Shown here: in pieces, positions 28,702 to 38,345 of the stretch
How positions within the stretch are numbered: position 1 is the first letter of the stretch
How the letters are laid out: every line of letters starts with the position of its first letter
Assembly (NCBI GenBank): GCA_019550975.1
Contig: SDWH01000019.1
Location: 19,943 to 83,942 of the forward strand
DNA: 64,000 bases
Direction: 5' to 3'
DNA from: Bacteroidales bacterium SW299
GTDB lineage: Bacteria; Bacteroidota; Bacteroidia; Bacteroidales; Bacteroidaceae
Made by a program: the position numbers and the translations under genes
The notes under the pieces: generated by a model
What the model was told of the DNA's origin: nothing
Seen by the model: the letters and a program-made list of their open reading frames with translations, nothing else
Databases searched by the model: none

Positions 28702-30690
28702 TTAAAGCAAATTCTTCAGACGGTCGATCAACTCATTACCCAATTCCGTCTTCACCTTGATATGCTCAAGCACGGCGGTAACAAACGGATTGCTTTCAAA
28801 CACTCCGCGCACCTCCTCAAAATCCCGCACTTGCTCTTCTCTGCTTCCGTCAGCACCGAATCCGGTCATTGAAGTCAGTGAAAATTCTTTCTTGGCATCT
28901 TCATAAACCAACTTGTCAAGCCCGACAACGGCTTCCTGCCACCTTCTTACAATAGCCACAACATCTTTTGCCGTGACAGTATCCGGATCCAGATGATAAA
29001 ACTCCAGTATCTTACCATAAGCCCATGTCCATTCATAGATGTAATAATTGGCATGCATTTCGGCAAACCGCGCATGAATTTCATCCACAGTGGTCAGCGT
29101 TCCGCTTTCAATATCGTCCATCAGACGCTCAATTTCACTCTTCGGAGCAATCAGCCCGGAAACGTCCACCCATTCGCCCTCACCCACCGAAGTGTCCGGC
29201 AGCAAGCGGCGGCGGATCTCCTCATCACTTCCGAAAGACTTTATTTCCAGACGTTTGATAATAGAGTTTCCGAGGAACTTATGTATGGCGGTTTCATAAA
29301 ACTTAATGCCATTGTTCAAAGAAGAATTCTTTATTTTCGCACTCTGATACGAATAAATCTCCGATGTTTCTCCCGACACACGCGCCAGTTCCTTCAAGAT
29401 ATTCCGCCCTACCATCATTTTCTGAATAGTATACGGACTGAGCAAATTATAATTGATCTGATCCAGTTTGCAAGGATCCTTGCGCTGGTCGCGCTTCGGC
29501 CATTTCTGCGCATCACGAATCGTACCAACACTGCGCAGATTCACTCCAGGCACCAGATAAGTGGTATTCTTGTCTTCTATCAGATAAGAAAACGGCAGAT
29601 TCGACGTATCCGGATGAGCGACATGACGCCCCATAACCAACGAAAACGCACCGATACGCGCAGGCCACAGAATATACGAATCGGATGTCGTTTTCGCTCC
29701 CCGCTCAAGCGCACCCTGATGAATGGGGCCCAACTTATACATATGGTTGCTTTGGTTCGAACCGGAACCGGCGTTCATGAACGAGAACATGCCGGCAATA
29801 AGCAAAGTCGATTTATGGTGAGTCACCGTAAACGGACCTGCAAAAATAGCACATGCCTCACCGTTTTCTTCCTGGCAATTGCTGAAGAAAAGCGAATCAG
29901 AAGCAGAATAAGTATGTCCCAGATGACAGGCCTGCCCCACAAAACAACGGGCAAGCATTGTGCCGTCCTCCACATGCGAACCGCTCGAAATGATAAAATC
30001 ATCGCAAATAACTCCATATCCGATATGTACCGGGGCATACTGGTTGCTGTTCACACTACCGTTTTTCAAGCGGCCCGCACCTTCTATCTGGCAATAATCT
30101 CCGATGCGCACATTCTTTATATAACCGGAATTGACAATCGTGACATGGCTTCCGATCGTTCCGGTTGCAGAGGCGTGCCTCTCGGCATAATCCTCTACAA
30201 TCCGCTTCATCCGCTCAATCAGTTTGGGGCGGTGGCGATACAGTGCCATGATATATGCCTGGTGTGCAGACAAACGGTCGTGAATATACACCTCACGCCC
30301 GCCAGTTTCATTCAGCACAGATACTTCTACACCATTCCCAAACCGGCTCCGTCCATCCACAAGGATAATATCCACATTCTCGATGAATGTGCTGTCGCCA
30401 ATCTCATAATTGGCGATATAATTCTTCACATTTTCGATATAGCAGTTATCACCGACCACCACATTATATAATGTAGCATAATACAGTCCGGAATGTTTGG
30501 TTATCCCTCCGGCAAGCCTGAACTCCTTATCAAAGCATCCCAGGCGGATTTCTCCGGAAAAACGGATATGATGTATATGGTCAGGACGGAAACCATCCGT
30601 CACCTTCACCATACTCCAGTCGGAAGCCATGCAGTGCTGCGCTTCCAGCCGTGAGATTTCTTCAGCCGTAAGTGAACGATATTGCTTCAT
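28702..30690 (-). CDS. DUF4954 family protein with left-handed beta-helix repeats
   Basis: A 662-residue protein of a Bacteroidetes family annotated only as DUF4954. The centre contains hexapeptide-type repeats typical of a left-handed beta-helix (VVVGDNCYIENVKNYIANYEIGDSTFIENV and ATGTIGSHVTIVNSGYIKNVRIGDYCQIEG, with more up to about 330). Such folds occur in acyl- and nucleotidyl-transferases, but no catalytic signature was recognised. The C-terminal 200 residues are helical. Its start overlaps the end of hflX (ATGA), so the two are translationally coupled. Confidence 0.85.
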   Translation of the reverse strand: MKQYRSLTAEEISRLEAQHCMASDWSMVKVTDGFRPDHIHHIRFSGEIRLGCFDKEFRLAGGITKHSGLYYATLYNVVVGDNCYIENVKNYIANYEIGDSTFIENVDIILVDGRSRFGNGVEVSVLNETGGREVYIHDRLSAHQAYIMALYRHRPKLIERMKRIVEDYAERHASATGTIGSHVTIVNSGYIKNVRIGDYCQIEGAGRLKNGSVNSNQYAPVHIGYGVICDDFIISSGSHVEDGTMLARCFVGQACHLGHTYSASDSLFFSNCQEENGEACAIFAGPFTVTHHKSTLLIAGMFSFMNAGSGSNQSNHMYKLGPIHQGALERGAKTTSDSYILWPARIGAFSLVMGRHVAHPDTSNLPFSYLIEDKNTTYLVPGVNLRSVGTIRDAQKWPKRDQRKDPCKLDQINYNLLSPYTIQKMMVGRNILKELARVSGETSEIYSYQSAKIKNSSLNNGIKFYETAIHKFLGNSIIKRLEIKSFGSDEEIRRRLLPDTSVGEGEWVDVSGLIAPKSEIERLMDDIESGTLTTVDEIHARFAEMHANYYIYEWTWAYGKILEFYHLDPDTVTAKDVVAIVRRWQEAVVGLDKLVYEDAKKEFSLTSMTGFGADGSREEQVRDFEEVRGVFESNPFVTAVLEHIKVKTELGNELIDRLKNLL

Positions 30691-31946
30691 TGTTCGTCGT
30701 CGTAAGTTTGATACAAAAAGTCATTATAAGGATACTTCTGCACATGAAGCTGCTTTACCTTCTTGTACAGCAACGCGCGGAATTCTTCCAGATTGGTCTT
30801 CTCCCGTGCAGAGATAAAGATGCAGTTATCATCCAGCTTCGCCATCCATGTACGCATCAGTTCATCCAGCGTAATGTTTTCTTTCGTCCTGGGAGTCAGA
30901 TCATCCTCGTCTTTCTCTATATAAGAGTAAGCGTCAATCTTGTTGAAGACAATCATGGTCGGCTTTCCGCCCGCTCCGATATCAGCTACCGTTTTGTCGA
31001 CCACCTGAATCTGTTCTTCAAAGTCGGGATGCGAAATGTCAACCACATGCACCAGCAAATCCGCTTCGCGAACTTCGTCCAGCGTCGATTTGAACGAATC
31101 GACCAAATCGGTAGGCAGTTTGCGTATGAAACCTACTGTATCCGAAAGGAGAAAAGGAAGATTCTCTATTATCACTTTACGGACAGTCGTATCGAGAGTA
31201 GCAAAAAGCTTGTTTTCTGCAAAGACATCACTTTTTGCCAGCAGGTTCATCAGTGTCGATTTTCCCACATTCGTGTATCCCACGAGCGCAACACGGATCA
31301 GACGACCGCGATTCTTACGCTGTGTAGACTTCTGCGTATCTATTTCCGCCAAACGCTGTTTCAACAGCGACATGCGGTTCAGAATAATACGGCGGTCCAT
31401 TTCGAGCTGCGTTTCACCGGGACCGCGAAGCCCTACCGAACCTTTTCCTCCGCCCGCACCGGAGCCTCCGCCCTGACGTTCCAGGTGAGTCCACAACCGT
31501 TGCAGGCGTGGCAGCATATATTTATATTGTGCCAGTTCCACCTGCGTCTTGGCGTTTGCAGTCTGCGCGCGCATTGCAAAAATGTCCAAAATCAATGAAG
31601 TCCGGTCCAGAATCTTCACGTTCAATTCTTTCTCGATGTTTCTGATCTGTTTCGCAGAAAGTTCATCATCAAAAATCACCATTCCGATCTCAGTGTCTTC
31701 GCTTTCATTCTGCACAGCCAAATACTCCTTGATTTCCTGCAGTTTACCTTTTCCCACATAAGTTACAGAGTTGGGAGTGTCGATTTTTTGCGTAAAGCGT
31801 TTCACAACCTCCGCCCCTGCCGTTTCTGCGAGGAAAGCCAGTTCGTCCAAATATTCGTTCGTCTTGCGTTCATTCTGAGTCTGCGTAATCAAACCCACCA
31901 GCACAGCCTTTTCGGTCTGCGCGTCAGATATAACAAATTCTTTCAT
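30687..31946 (-). CDS. hflX: GTPase HflX
   Basis: A 419-residue ribosome-associated GTPase linked to rescue of stalled 50S or 70S particles. The N-terminal HflX domain (VYVGKGKLQEI) is followed by the Gly-rich linker GGSGAGGGKGSVGLRGPGETQLE and the G domain with ALVGYTNVGKSTLMN (G1), DTVGFIRKLP (G3) and VFNKID (G4). Length is normal. A -7 element lies just upstream, and the next gene (DUF4954) overlaps its stop codon. Confidence 0.97.
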   Translation of the reverse strand: MKEFVISDAQTEKAVLVGLITQTQNERKTNEYLDELAFLAETAGAEVVKRFTQKIDTPNSVTYVGKGKLQEIKEYLAVQNESEDTEIGMVIFDDELSAKQIRNIEKELNVKILDRTSLILDIFAMRAQTANAKTQVELAQYKYMLPRLQRLWTHLERQGGGSGAGGGKGSVGLRGPGETQLEMDRRIILNRMSLLKQRLAEIDTQKSTQRKNRGRLIRVALVGYTNVGKSTLMNLLAKSDVFAENKLFATLDTTVRKVIIENLPFLLSDTVGFIRKLPTDLVDSFKSTLDEVREADLLVHVVDISHPDFEEQIQVVDKTVADIGAGGKPTMIVFNKIDAYSYIEKDEDDLTPRTKENITLDELMRTWMAKLDDNCIFISAREKTNLEEFRALLYKKVKQLHVQKYPYNDFLYQTYDDEQ

Positions 31947-31971
31947 TCAATGTGATTCAACTATTCAATCG

Positions 31972-31979
31972 CAAACTTA
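31972..31979 (-). promoter_or_regulatory. -7 element upstream of hflX
   Basis: Minus strand TAAGTTTG, 26 bases before the start codon; matches TAnnTTTG. Confidence 0.5.
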
Positions 31980-32219
31980 AATAAAATTCTTGATTTTATA
32001 TATTTCTGAAATAACTTTTTATGAATTACTTGATTGAAAGCACGCCGCAGAAAAGCAACGCGTCTTACAACATGCAATCCACCACAAAACTATTGTCTGC
32101 GCATAAAATACCGCGCCTGCATGAATTTTACGGAAAGTACCGTTCGCCATATGCCAAAACTTCGTAACTTTAGCCACAAAAAACAATTCACATTCAAACA
32201 ACTCTGAAAATCGTCAATT

Positions 32220-32672
32220 ATGAAAAGCTTAAAGTTTTGTACATTGCTGATCGGAATGTTTCTCGCTGCAGGAACAAACACGCATGCCACCAATCTGGAA
32301 AACAGCGACAAGTCTTCCGCAACGGCAAAGAAAACGCGAAGTGAAACATTCGTCTACTCAGACAAGCAGTCCTGGGAACCGGCGGGAAAAGGCGTAACAC
32401 GACAGGTGATGGGGTATGACGGCCAGGTAATGATGGTTAAAGTGAAATTTGAGAAAGGTGCAGTAGGCACTTTACACACACATTATCATACCCAAACAAC
32501 TTATGTTGCCAGCGGCAAGTTTGAATTCACCGTCGGCGGTGAAACAAAGACCGTAGAAGCCGGCGACGGCATCTATATGGAACCAGACGTTCCGCACAGC
32601 TGCACCTGTCTGGAAGCCGGTATGCTGATAGACTGCTTCTCGCCGATGCGGGCGGACTATCTGACAAAATGA
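32220..32672 (+). CDS. Exported cupin-domain protein
   Basis: A 150-residue protein with an N-terminal signal peptide (about residues 1-24). The rest is a single conserved cupin barrel. Cupin motif 1 is GTLHTHYHTQTTYVASGKFEF (His ligands H-x-H near residue 83, then E), and motif 2 is GDGIYMEPDVPHSC (His ligand in VPHS). It probably binds a metal ion in the periplasm, but no enzyme activity can be assigned. A TAACTTTA sequence at 32165-32172 could be its -7 element (one base off consensus). Confidence 0.85.
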   Translation: MKSLKFCTLLIGMFLAAGTNTHATNLENSDKSSATAKKTRSETFVYSDKQSWEPAGKGVTRQVMGYDGQVMMVKVKFEKGAVGTLHTHYHTQTTYVASGKFEFTVGGETKTVEAGDGIYMEPDVPHSCTCLEAGMLIDCFSPMRADYLTK

Positions 32673-32705
32673 AAAGATGCCCCAACAGAAGCAATGCAAC
32701 CAGGC

Positions 32706-33172
32706 TCATCCAGCCTTACGCAACTCGTCATCAGACTTTATAGAGGTTACTAGTCGGCTTTTTGCCACACACCAGTAGCCAAGATGAGTATTTCCCAATT
32801 GATATGCCTGCCAGTCAAGAGCACCCCATTTCTTTAGGACAGGCACTTTGCCCTTGACATTCTTCCATGAGTTCCAGATACACATGCGTATCCGTTGCCT
32901 TAACCATTCGTCGGCATCAGTGCAAAGACGTTTCACACAAAAGGAGCATCTCAGAAACTTTATCCCTCTCACATAAGAAACGACCGTCTTCTCTCCGTTT
33001 GCTTTAAGGAAGAGTTTTCCCTCTATGAAACGAGTTCTTGATTCTTTTACACGACGGGAGGCACGTTTGGATTTACAACCATCGCATCGTCCGCATAACG
33101 GACCAAGGAAAAACCGAGGCTTTCCAACTCCTTACCCAGCTCTTTGGGCATGATGTTACTCAACAAACAACT
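32706..33172 (-). pseudogene. Decayed group II intron reverse transcriptase/maturase (3' part)
   Basis: Translation of the minus strand from about 33166 gives LLSNIMPKELGKELESLG and then LVRYADDAMVV, the polymerase YADD active-site block of group II intron reverse transcriptases. The frame then shifts by one near 33085 and continues as KSKRASRRVKESRTRFIEG and GEKTVVSYVRGIKF. After VKRL the expected thumb/maturase segment is missing, and the text resumes with the C-terminal block DADEWLRQRIRMCIWNSWKN and WQAYQLGNTHLGYW to 32706. The N-terminal half is absent. It is a dead fragment. Confidence 0.85.
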
Positions 33173-33174
33173 TA

Positions 33175-33222
33175 AGAGGGTGCATCAAAATGTACGTTAA
33201 CATACATTTTGACACACCCTCT
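33175..33222. terminator. Long hairpin after the silent susD gene
   Basis: Arms 33175-33194 and 33203-33222 pair over 18 of 20 bases, with an 8-base loop. It lies 28 bases past the stop of the silent susD and next to the intron fragment. Probably a terminator; there is no long T-run on the minus strand. Confidence 0.6.
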
Positions 33223-33249
33223 CTTATTTCTATTTACAGGCAATATTGC

Positions 33250-34863
33250 TTATCGCGAGCCTTTTGCCCACCAAACATTTTCAGTAAACACATACTGTCC
33301 GTTTCCATAGGCTTCCTGTACATTCGGATTGGCGCTGACTTCATCGCTGCCATAAGGTGCTCTCAATGGAAATTTTCCCGGATTTTCCAAAGAATATACA
33401 TCACGCCCTTCCGCTTTCAAACGACGGACATCATTGTATGCCTCTGTTGTTTCTCCATTGGCTCCCCACATAGCTATATATTTCTGAATCATCGTTTCTC
33501 CCAGCGGATCTGCATCAAACAACGGCGATACATTCGTATCAAAGTAGTTCTCGGCGTCACTCGCTGTCAATGCAGATGTAGAATTGGGCCGAACCGGCAC
33601 TACCGTATTTGCCAAGGCATTCTGAACGTTTTCTTCCGTATTCAACATTCCGGCAACAACAGCCTCCTTGAGAGCCGTTTTCGCTTCGGATATACGGTTC
33701 AGACGAACCAAAGCCTCAGCTTTCAGAAAGAGCAGTTCATGATAGCTCATAAGGTAAGTGGGCGCACTGGCAGCCATCAGGAAAATAGAAGTATTGTAAT
33801 ATTCCTGCGACTGCTGCAACGTTTCGCCTCCGTTGGGCGCCATCATCGACATGAAATTAGCCTCTGTACCATCCAGCTGTTTGCAATAATACGGACTAGG
33901 CAGCGTAGCGTCGGCACCGATGGCATCTACATACACCCGATGCAGACGAGGATCCTGACGTTCCTGCAACTTTTTCGCCATGCTGGTGCTGGCTGCCGTA
34001 TATTCACGGCTTGTAAAGAAGTCGAACAGCGGATTTATGTTCACATTCCCGTCATATTCCGTAAACTCAGCCTGTTCGTCTGCGCTCTGAAACGAATTGT
34101 CAACATAAGTCAGCACATTATTCAGTGCAGCTGTCTGATCTTCCGTAACATTCAGCAAACGCATAGCATACCGTGCCTTCAGTCCATAAGCAAGTTTCAG
34201 CCATTTCTGAGCATCTCCATTAAATAGAATGTCTTGAGAACCGACAGGACCGCTTCCATGATTGTCTCCCTTCGGCAGATCCTCTATCGCATCGTCCAAA
34301 TAATCGTTTATTGCCGTATAGATGCTTTCCTGCGAATCGACTTCCGGAGTCATGTATTGAGGCTTTCCGTTATCCAGCTGAGCCAATGCAGCCTGCGAAT
34401 AAGGCGCATCGCCAAACGCATCCGTTATCAATGCCGAGTTGATAGCCGCCAGCACTTCACCCATTCCTTTTGTAGTATAATTTTCAGGCTGTGTTCCAGT
34501 TTCCGAACATTTGTCAATAATAATGCGGGCATTTTTCAAAGTGGCATAAGTGTTGCCCCATATATTATTGAAAGTAGACGAAGAATAAACCTCTGCTACA
34601 CGCATCTCCGCATTATACAACTGATTGAAAACGCCCACCTCCTGCTCTATATAAGAAGCAAAATAATGATTAAAGTCACCTCCTATATTGCTGAAGGCCG
34701 TAGAAGTGACAGCATCTGTCAGGATAAACTTGGCATCCATGCTGTGAGGATTGTCAATGTCCTGATTGATTCTGTCCATTTTGTCTTCAGAACAAGAAAG
34801 TATCATACTGCCCATCAATACCGCAGACAGACAGATTCTTATGTTTTTATATGCAATCTTCAT
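33250..34863 (-). CDS. SusD-like lipoprotein of the silent pair
   Basis: A 537-residue outer-membrane lipoprotein (MILSCSEDKMD signal) of the SusD-like 2 branch. Characteristic parts: MDRINQDIDNPHSM at the start, the ALITDAFGDAPYSQAAL segment, WLKLAYGLKARYAMRLLN, YLMSYHELLFLKAEALVRLN, and the closing EAYNDVRRLKAEG block. It begins 13 bases after the silent susC and would be expressed together with it only after the upstream DNA inverts. Confidence 0.92.
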   Translation of the reverse strand: MKIAYKNIRICLSAVLMGSMILSCSEDKMDRINQDIDNPHSMDAKFILTDAVTSTAFSNIGGDFNHYFASYIEQEVGVFNQLYNAEMRVAEVYSSSTFNNIWGNTYATLKNARIIIDKCSETGTQPENYTTKGMGEVLAAINSALITDAFGDAPYSQAALAQLDNGKPQYMTPEVDSQESIYTAINDYLDDAIEDLPKGDNHGSGPVGSQDILFNGDAQKWLKLAYGLKARYAMRLLNVTEDQTAALNNVLTYVDNSFQSADEQAEFTEYDGNVNINPLFDFFTSREYTAASTSMAKKLQERQDPRLHRVYVDAIGADATLPSPYYCKQLDGTEANFMSMMAPNGGETLQQSQEYYNTSIFLMAASAPTYLMSYHELLFLKAEALVRLNRISEAKTALKEAVVAGMLNTEENVQNALANTVVPVRPNSTSALTASDAENYFDTNVSPLFDADPLGETMIQKYIAMWGANGETTEAYNDVRRLKAEGRDVYSLENPGKFPLRAPYGSDEVSANPNVQEAYGNGQYVFTENVWWAKGSR

Positions 34864-34875
34864 ATTTCTTGTCTA

Positions 34876-37866
34876 TTAAAAAGTGAAAGTTAATCCAAAG
34901 CCATAGCTTGAAGATCCCGGCAGAGAGAAGCGTTCAAAAGCTCCGGCCATATTGTTGTTTCCTAAAGTTGCCTCCGGATCCAGTCCCGGCAATTGCGACC
35001 AGATGAGGATATTCCGCGCAAACACGTTTGCTGATATCTTCAGATAATCTTTATCCAACACCGGATAGCTCAGCGAGATCTCACGCAACTTGATATAAGA
35101 GTTGTCATAAACAGAGGCTTCATCGATAGAGTTCATCGCATTGAAGTATGCATAGGCATTTTCTCCTTTAATCTTGATGTCATTCGGAGAATATGTACCG
35201 TCGGCATTCTGCTTCACTGCCGGTTTCTCGAACAAGAACTCGTCCATGTTCCGGATGTCGGCAGAATGCTGGGTCACGCCGTAATAGTCAAGCACTCCCA
35301 ACGTGCCGCTGTAGATCTGCCCGCCCTGCTTCCAGTCAAGCACAGCCGACAAGCGGAACTTGTACAGTTCCAGAGTCGTATTGAATCCCAGGCGGAAATC
35401 CGGTGAGATCTTACCGATAACCTGCGGCTCTCCGGCCTGCGGCATACCGTTCTCATCCACAACGATATCTCCATTCTCATTGCGCAAAAAGCCTGTACCG
35501 TAGATTACGGGGAACTTGTCTCCGATGCTTGCACGAACCTGCGGAGTAACAAATCCTCCCAACATGATGCTCTGCACTCCATCAGCCAGCTTGTCTACAT
35601 AATTATCTATCTTTGAGAAGTTAAATCCAAAGTCCCAATATACATTTTTCCTGTCTATCGGTTTGACCGTCAAAGTCAGTTCATGGGCATTGGTGTGGAT
35701 AGAACCTCCATTTGTCACCATTTCGCTATAACCGGTAGAGGTAGAAAGAGGAACAGCAAAGATCTGATCCTTGACATTCTGGCGCGAATAAGTATAGTTC
35801 AACGAAACCAGGCCATGCCAGAAAGCCAAGTCCAATCCGATTTCATATGATTTCGTGTTCTGCGGTTTCAGATTCGGATCATAAACCCTATAATAAGGAA
35901 TATAAGATGTTACCGATCCGAACGGATACTGGATGGGCGTACCGGCAGAAAAGCCTCCACCATAAGCGGGCACAACATACAAGTTCTCGACATATTCTCC
36001 TGCCATACCTACTTCGGCATACGACCCTCTGATCTTTCCGAAAGTCAGCACATCATTCTGAAGAGCAGGAAGCTCAGTGAATATCCACCCCAATGAAACC
36101 GAAGGATAAGTAAACGAACGGTTTCCGCGAGGCATTGAAGACACTCTGTCGTTTCTTACCGTAGCATTCAGATACAGCATGTTTCTCCATGACAATGAAA
36201 GATTTCCGAAATTACCGACCGTACGTCTTTTCGTTGTGCTTTGTCCCGACTGGAAAGTGGTGGCGTTGCCGATATTGTTCCAGCCCGGGAAATTGAAGTT
36301 ATATCCTTGTGCCGTGGTGACACGTGTGCTTTTATCCACCCACTCATTACCGTACATCAGGTTAAAATCAAAATCCTCGCTGATTTTCCAGTCATAGGTA
36401 ACCGTAAGCAGAGAGTTCATTTCAGTTATCTGATAATCATCCTGGCGGGAATATCCCGTACTGTAACTTCTGTCACCATATCCGTAATTATCCGAATAGA
36501 TGGTGCTGTAGGCATCCGCTCCCAACTGATACCTTGCGGTGAGGCTGTGATTGTCAGTGCCGAAGTCAGTGTTATACTGCACATAAGCGTTACCGAAAAA
36601 GCGCTGTGAACGCTCTACGAACGAATTGTTTTCTGTCGCCCAGTAAGCGTTGTTGAACGTTGAAGGACGATAATTGTTCTGCGTATAAGGATCCCCGTCG
36701 ATGTGAGAAGGGATTCCGTTGAAGTCATAGCTTGACGGTGCTCCATAAACAGTTGCAACAATACCTTCGTTACCCGAGCTTTGCTTCTTGATTTTTGAAG
36801 TGATAAAATTACCGCTGAATCCGGTAGTCCAGTTTTTCGTCAGATTTGCCGTCGCGTTCAACTTCACATTGTAACGGTCCATACCTGTATTCGGAATAAT
36901 TCCGTCTGAGGTGTTGTTACCCAACGAGAAAGAATAATATCCTTTGTCAAAAGCCTGAGAAACATTGACATTGTTGCTCCAGGAAACGCCCGTATTGAAG
37001 AATTCCTTTGCATTGTCATAAGCCTGAGGCACAGCCCAAGGATCCAATCCGGCCGCTGCCCGCTGCGGAACATAGTACATTCCTTCGTGCATTCCGTATT
37101 GCTGCGTATAGGCATTGCTTACATTTCCACCATACGTAGCATCATTGGCCAGTTCAGATATTTTGGGTCCCCATGCAGTCGAAGCGTTCGGATCAAACAC
37201 GCCGTTCATGCCTTGAGCGTATTCTTTCTGAAATTCAGGCAATGTAGAAACCTTGTCAAAAGACAAGTTCGTCTTAAATGTCACGCTCGGCTTGCCCTTA
37301 GAAGCCCCTTTTCCGCTTTTAGTGGTAATGACAATGACACCGTTTGACGCACGCATCCCATAAAGTGCAGAGGCAGCTTGCCCCTTCAATATATTAATGC
37401 TCTCAATGTCATTCGGGTCCAAGTCTACAGCACGGTTTGCAAAGTCCGCGCCAGCCACACTTCCTGTATTTCGCGCATCCGTGTCAATATCAGCAGCCGA
37501 AGAAATAGGCATTCCGTCAACGACATACAATGGCGTATTGTCACCTGTAAATGAGCGCACACCACGAATCACAATTTGTGACGATGCACCTGGCATACCT
37601 GACGAAGGGGTAATATCCACGCCCGACACTTTTCCCTGCAATGCAGAAGAAAGGCTTGTGCTTGCAGCCTGGGTCAACTGCTCACCCTTCACATCTTGCA
37701 CTGCATAGGCCAGCGCCTTTTTCTCTTTCGATATTCCCATCGCCGTAACGACCACTTCATCCAGCATCTCATCGTCCGATTTCAGCACTACGTTTACAAC
37801 CGGCTTGATATCAACTTCCTGCGTCTGCAACCCGATGAACGAAATGATCAAAGTACCGGCCGAACT
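34876..37866 (-). CDS. Silent susC cassette lacking promoter, start and N-terminal domain
   Basis: The coding frame covers all of a SusC-type receptor from the end of the carboxypeptidase-regulatory-like domain: TonB box region (DEMLDEVVVTAMG), plug (VSGVDITPSS onward, NGVIVITTKSG), and barrel to the terminal YGFGLTFTF. It has no signal peptide, and no ordinary ATG is placed for translation; the first usable codon is a TTG at 37851, inside the 92-base inverted repeat. The repeat is identical to codons 68-98 of the plus-strand susC and in the same reading frame, so inversion would give a chimera of about 1063 residues (72 from the other gene plus 991 from here). The barrel differs clearly from that of the plus-strand gene. 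Confidence 0.93.
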   Translation of the reverse strand, partial: SSAGTLIISFIGLQTQEVDIKPVVNVVLKSDDEMLDEVVVTAMGISKEKKALAYAVQDVKGEQLTQAASTSLSSALQGKVSGVDITPSSGMPGASSQIVIRGVRSFTGDNTPLYVVDGMPISSAADIDTDARNTGSVAGADFANRAVDLDPNDIESINILKGQAASALYGMRASNGVIVITTKSGKGASKGKPSVTFKTNLSFDKVSTLPEFQKEYAQGMNGVFDPNASTAWGPKISELANDATYGGNVSNAYTQQYGMHEGMYYVPQRAAAGLDPWAVPQAYDNAKEFFNTGVSWSNNVNVSQAFDKGYYSFSLGNNTSDGIIPNTGMDRYNVKLNATANLTKNWTTGFSGNFITSKIKKQSSGNEGIVATVYGAPSSYDFNGIPSHIDGDPYTQNNYRPSTFNNAYWATENNSFVERSQRFFGNAYVQYNTDFGTDNHSLTARYQLGADAYSTIYSDNYGYGDRSYSTGYSRQDDYQITEMNSLLTVTYDWKISEDFDFNLMYGNEWVDKSTRVTTAQGYNFNFPGWNNIGNATTFQSGQSTTKRRTVGNFGNLSLSWRNMLYLNATVRNDRVSSMPRGNRSFTYPSVSLGWIFTELPALQNDVLTFGKIRGSYAEVGMAGEYVENLYVVPAYGGGFSAGTPIQYPFGSVTSYIPYYRVYDPNLKPQNTKSYEIGLDLAFWHGLVSLNYTYSRQNVKDQIFAVPLSTSTGYSEMVTNGGSIHTNAHELTLTVKPIDRKNVYWDFGFNFSKIDNYVDKLADGVQSIMLGGFVTPQVRASIGDKFPVIYGTGFLRNENGDIVVDENGMPQAGEPQVIGKISPDFRLGFNTTLELYKFRLSAVLDWKQGGQIYSGTLGVLDYYGVTQHSADIRNMDEFLFEKPAVKQNADGTYSPNDIKIKGENAYAYFNAMNSIDEASVYDNSYIKLREISLSYPVLDKDYLKISANVFARNILIWSQLPGLDPEATLGNNNMAGAFERFSLPGSSSYGFGLTFTF
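37775..37866 (-). repeat. Inverted repeat copy A (in silent susC), 92 bases
   Basis: Read on the minus strand, it is identical, base for base, to 40031-40122 on the plus strand. Identity ends abruptly on both sides. It encodes the SSAGTLIISFIGL to VVLKSD part of SusC in the same frame in both genes. It is the expected crossover region. Confidence 0.95.
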
Positions 37867-38105
37867 GAAAAATAGTGTATATTGCTGGACTACAGCATTT
37901 TGCCTCTGCCGTGAAGAACTGGATTTCTATTGAAAGTCAGTCTGGAAAGATATCCATGGAAGCGTTGGTACGCATGTCTTCTACCCATTTCTTTGCGTAT
38001 TTCAGACAAAGAAAGAGCAACTCGTTGATTTCGTTTTCGCATGTGCTTTGTGCTCTTTTGGGCCATTTCTGTTTCTGTTCTTCGTCAGACTATATGCTTG
38101 ATTGA
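37867..38105. other. Unassigned stretch between silent susC and recombinase
   Basis: A plus-strand frame of 76 codons (37875-38105) is open and could be a gene remnant, but its product (start MYIAGLQHFAS) matches nothing I recognise and no ribosome binding site was seen. It may be unconstrained DNA inside the invertible segment. Confidence 0.4.
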
Positions 38106-38149
38106 AACAGGTTAAACGTTGCAATTAATTTTATTCGTTATCTTGACTA

Positions 38150-38233
38150 AAAGACCGCGGTCTTTCACTTAAAATTACCCGTCATCTTAATCAAAATTAT
38201 CCGTCATCTTAATCAAGATTACCCGTTATTTTA
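38150..38233. repeat. 16-base palindrome plus three 22-base tandem repeats
   Basis: AAAGACCGCGGTCTTT (38150-38165) is a perfect palindrome. It is followed by tandem units at 38171-38192, 38193-38214 and 38215-38233 of the form AAAATTACCCGTCATCTTAATC; the last is partial and diverged. A fainter unit precedes the palindrome (about 38135-38153). All lie inside the invertible segment, 113 bases past the recombinase stop. Possibly accessory binding sites. Confidence 0.75.
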
Positions 38234-38345
38234 AATTGCAGATTGCACTCATTCAAATCATGCTTGACAAATTCATCGAATTCAAAACGATTCCTTTATA
38301 TTGTCTGCCGTTGCATTCTATTTTCAAATGCGCCGGCTCGAAGTT

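Noticed and set aside
28993..30471. 492-codon plus-strand frame
   Set aside because: Antisense shadow of the DUF4954 gene; Arg/His/Ile-rich without motifs.
33175..33222. Inverted repeat as a second invertible promoter
   Set aside because: Arms are only 20 bases with an 8-base loop and no promoter between; better explained as a terminator hairpin.
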